DNA of 7,640 nt from Leptolyngbyaceae cyanobacterium SM1_3_5. GTDB taxonomy: Bacteria > Cyanobacteriota > Cyanobacteriia > Elainellales > Elainellaceae. The position numbers were made by a program, and so were the translations under genes. The notes under the pieces were generated by a model. The model worked only from the letters and a program-made list of their open reading frames with translations. It was not told where the DNA came from and ran no database searches. The stretch lies in contig JAAUTJ010000208.1 in the NCBI GenBank assembly GCA_012031475.1, forward strand, positions 1 to 7,640, given 5' to 3'. Shown piece after piece: positions 6,745-7,640 of this stretch (position 1 is the first letter of the stretch; each line of letters starts with the position of its first letter).

Positions 6745-7134
6745 ATGAATCGTACTGTTATTCACACTGAACAAGCTCCCGCCCCCGTCGGGCCATACAG
6801 TCAGGCGATCGCCGTCGGATCGTTGCTCTTCGTCTCCGGTCAAATTCCGCTTGATCCTCAAACGGGCGCGATCGTTAGCGAAGAAATTAGCCAGCAAACC
6901 GAACAGGCGATCTCCAACCTCGAAGCGATCTTGCAGGCCGCAGGCGCATCGATCGCGGATGTCGTCAAAACAACGGTTTTTCTAGCTGATCTGAACGACT
7001 TCAACGCAATGAATGCTGTTTACGCCCGCTGGTTTAACGAAGCCACTGCGCCCGCTCGCGCCTGCGTCGAAGTCGCCCGTCTGCCAAAAGATGTGCGGGT
7101 GGAAATCGACTGCATCGCCGTTTTGCCACAGTAA
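6745..7134 (+). CDS. ridA: RidA-family enamine/imine deaminase (YjgF/UK114)
   Basis: RidA hydrolyses reactive enamines/imines such as 2-aminoacrylate, released by PLP enzymes such as threonine/serine dehydratase, to ketoacids and ammonia, preventing damage to PLP enzymes. The 129-residue length is normal; the family forms cytoplasmic trimers with active sites between subunits. Visible signatures are PVGPYSQAI (14-22), FVSGQIPLDP (29-38), VVKTTVFLAD (73-82) and the C-terminal PARACVEVARLPKDVRVEID. Arg105, the carboxylate-binding residue, and Glu120 are at the positions known from E. coli RidA. The ATG at 6745 is chosen because homologues start just before this motif; the longer open frame upstream overlaps the Nudix gene out of frame. 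It is separated from the Nudix stop by only four bases, without its own clear ribosome-binding site, so translation may depend on the upstream gene. Confidence 0.94.
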   Translation: MNRTVIHTEQAPAPVGPYSQAIAVGSLLFVSGQIPLDPQTGAIVSEEISQQTEQAISNLEAILQAAGASIADVVKTTVFLADLNDFNAMNAVYARWFNEATAPARACVEVARLPKDVRVEIDCIAVLPQ

Positions 7135-7216
7135 TTTTGTCACAATCAATCGTTCCAAGCGGGCACATTCTCGATCGCTCGATCGTCAATTCATCCGTTG
7201 TTCACGTGCAGCAGCG

Positions 7217-7640
7217 ATGTCAGACTTCCGCCTGGACTCAGCCCAAAGCCTCAAGGTTCGATCGAATCCGGTGCGGCTGAGCGATCGACTTGGAGACGAC
7301 CACAAGCTGTATCAGTTCAATCTGAAGCAGCGCAGCCGCTTCAGTCTAAATCTGCGTAGCTTTGGCGCAAATGCGGATGTGGAACTGATTCAAGACCGCG
7401 ATCGCGACGGACGGGCAGAGCTTGGCGAAACGGTTGCCAGTTCTCGATCGACTAGCAGGTTGGATGCGATCGACATTCAGGGCTTGTCTGCCGGAACCTA
7501 CTTCCTGCGCGTTTTGCCCAAAAGTGACGACGCGATGCGCTATCGGCTTCAGGTGGCTGCCGCCCCCACCAATAAAATTAGCGAAGCTTACGAAATTGTG
7601 CAACGCACCAATGCGTTTCGCGAGTCGAAAGGATTGCCCG
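7217..7640 (+). CDS. PPC-like plus CAP/SCP domain protein, 5' part only
   Basis: The frame opens at ATG 7217 and has no stop before the window ends (141 codons visible). Residues about 8-115 resemble a bacterial pre-peptidase C-terminal (PPC)-type beta domain: YQFNLKQRSRFSLNLRSFG, ANADVELIQD, then GLSAGTYFLRVLP and YRLQV. It contains a full 12-residue EF-hand-like calcium loop, DRDRDGRAELGE (60-71). After a short linker, NKISEAYEIVQRTNAFRESKGLP (121-141, with a hydrophobic helix and N-A-F-R-x-x-K-G-L) is the typical first helix of a CAP (SCP/PR-1) domain, which should continue beyond the window. Proteins of this layout in cyanobacteria are generally predicted to be secreted; no classical signal peptide is seen at this start. 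Activity is unknown. It starts 82 bp after ridA, on the same strand. Confidence 0.75.
   Translation, partial: MSDFRLDSAQSLKVRSNPVRLSDRLGDDHKLYQFNLKQRSRFSLNLRSFGANADVELIQDRDRDGRAELGETVASSRSTSRLDAIDIQGLSAGTYFLRVLPKSDDAMRYRLQVAAAPTNKISEAYEIVQRTNAFRESKGLP

Overview
The window looks like chromosomal DNA from a cyanobacterium. At least a dozen copies of the octamer GCGATCGC (HIP1, the hallmark over-represented palindrome of many cyanobacteria) are scattered through the genes. One gene encodes NdhM, a subunit found only in the NDH-1 complex of oxygenic phototrophs. A seven-base tandem repeat of the cyanobacterial STRR type is also present. Genus cannot be fixed by eye; a filamentous, moderately high-GC lineage is a guess only.

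Layout from left to right. Positions 1-140 are an AT-rich stretch unlike the rest. Positions ~140-1798 (minus) hold a zinc-ribbon PP2C-type protein phosphatase that keeps every catalytic motif but is split over three reading-frame changes, each equivalent to one missing base. Next come ndhM (minus, 1996-2346) and, divergently, a membrane-anchored DUF4230 protein (plus, 2507-3304). A 13-bp repeat in three copies sits between this gene and a convergent aldo/keto reductase (minus, 3332-4297). The gap 4298-4666 carries four copies of a 15-bp tandem repeat. A soluble GAF-sensor histidine kinase follows (plus, 4667-6160), then a gap with seven 7-bp repeats. After that come a Nudix hydrolase (6309-6740) and a RidA-family enamine/imine deaminase (6745-7134) separated by 4 bp, probably one transcript. 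Last is the start of a PPC-like plus CAP/SCP domain protein (7217 onward) that runs off the window end.

How the genes relate: this is mostly a mosaic of single-gene units in alternating orientation, not one pathway. NdhM serves photosynthetic/respiratory electron flow. The phosphatase and histidine kinase are signalling proteins without visible partners here. Nudix plus RidA form a plausible metabolite-repair pair. I found no CRISPR array, transposase, tRNA, rRNA, phage module or obvious new defence system. The most notable signals are the fragmented but motif-complete phosphatase next to a compositional break at the window edge, and three different short tandem repeats, each in an intergenic gap or at a gene end.
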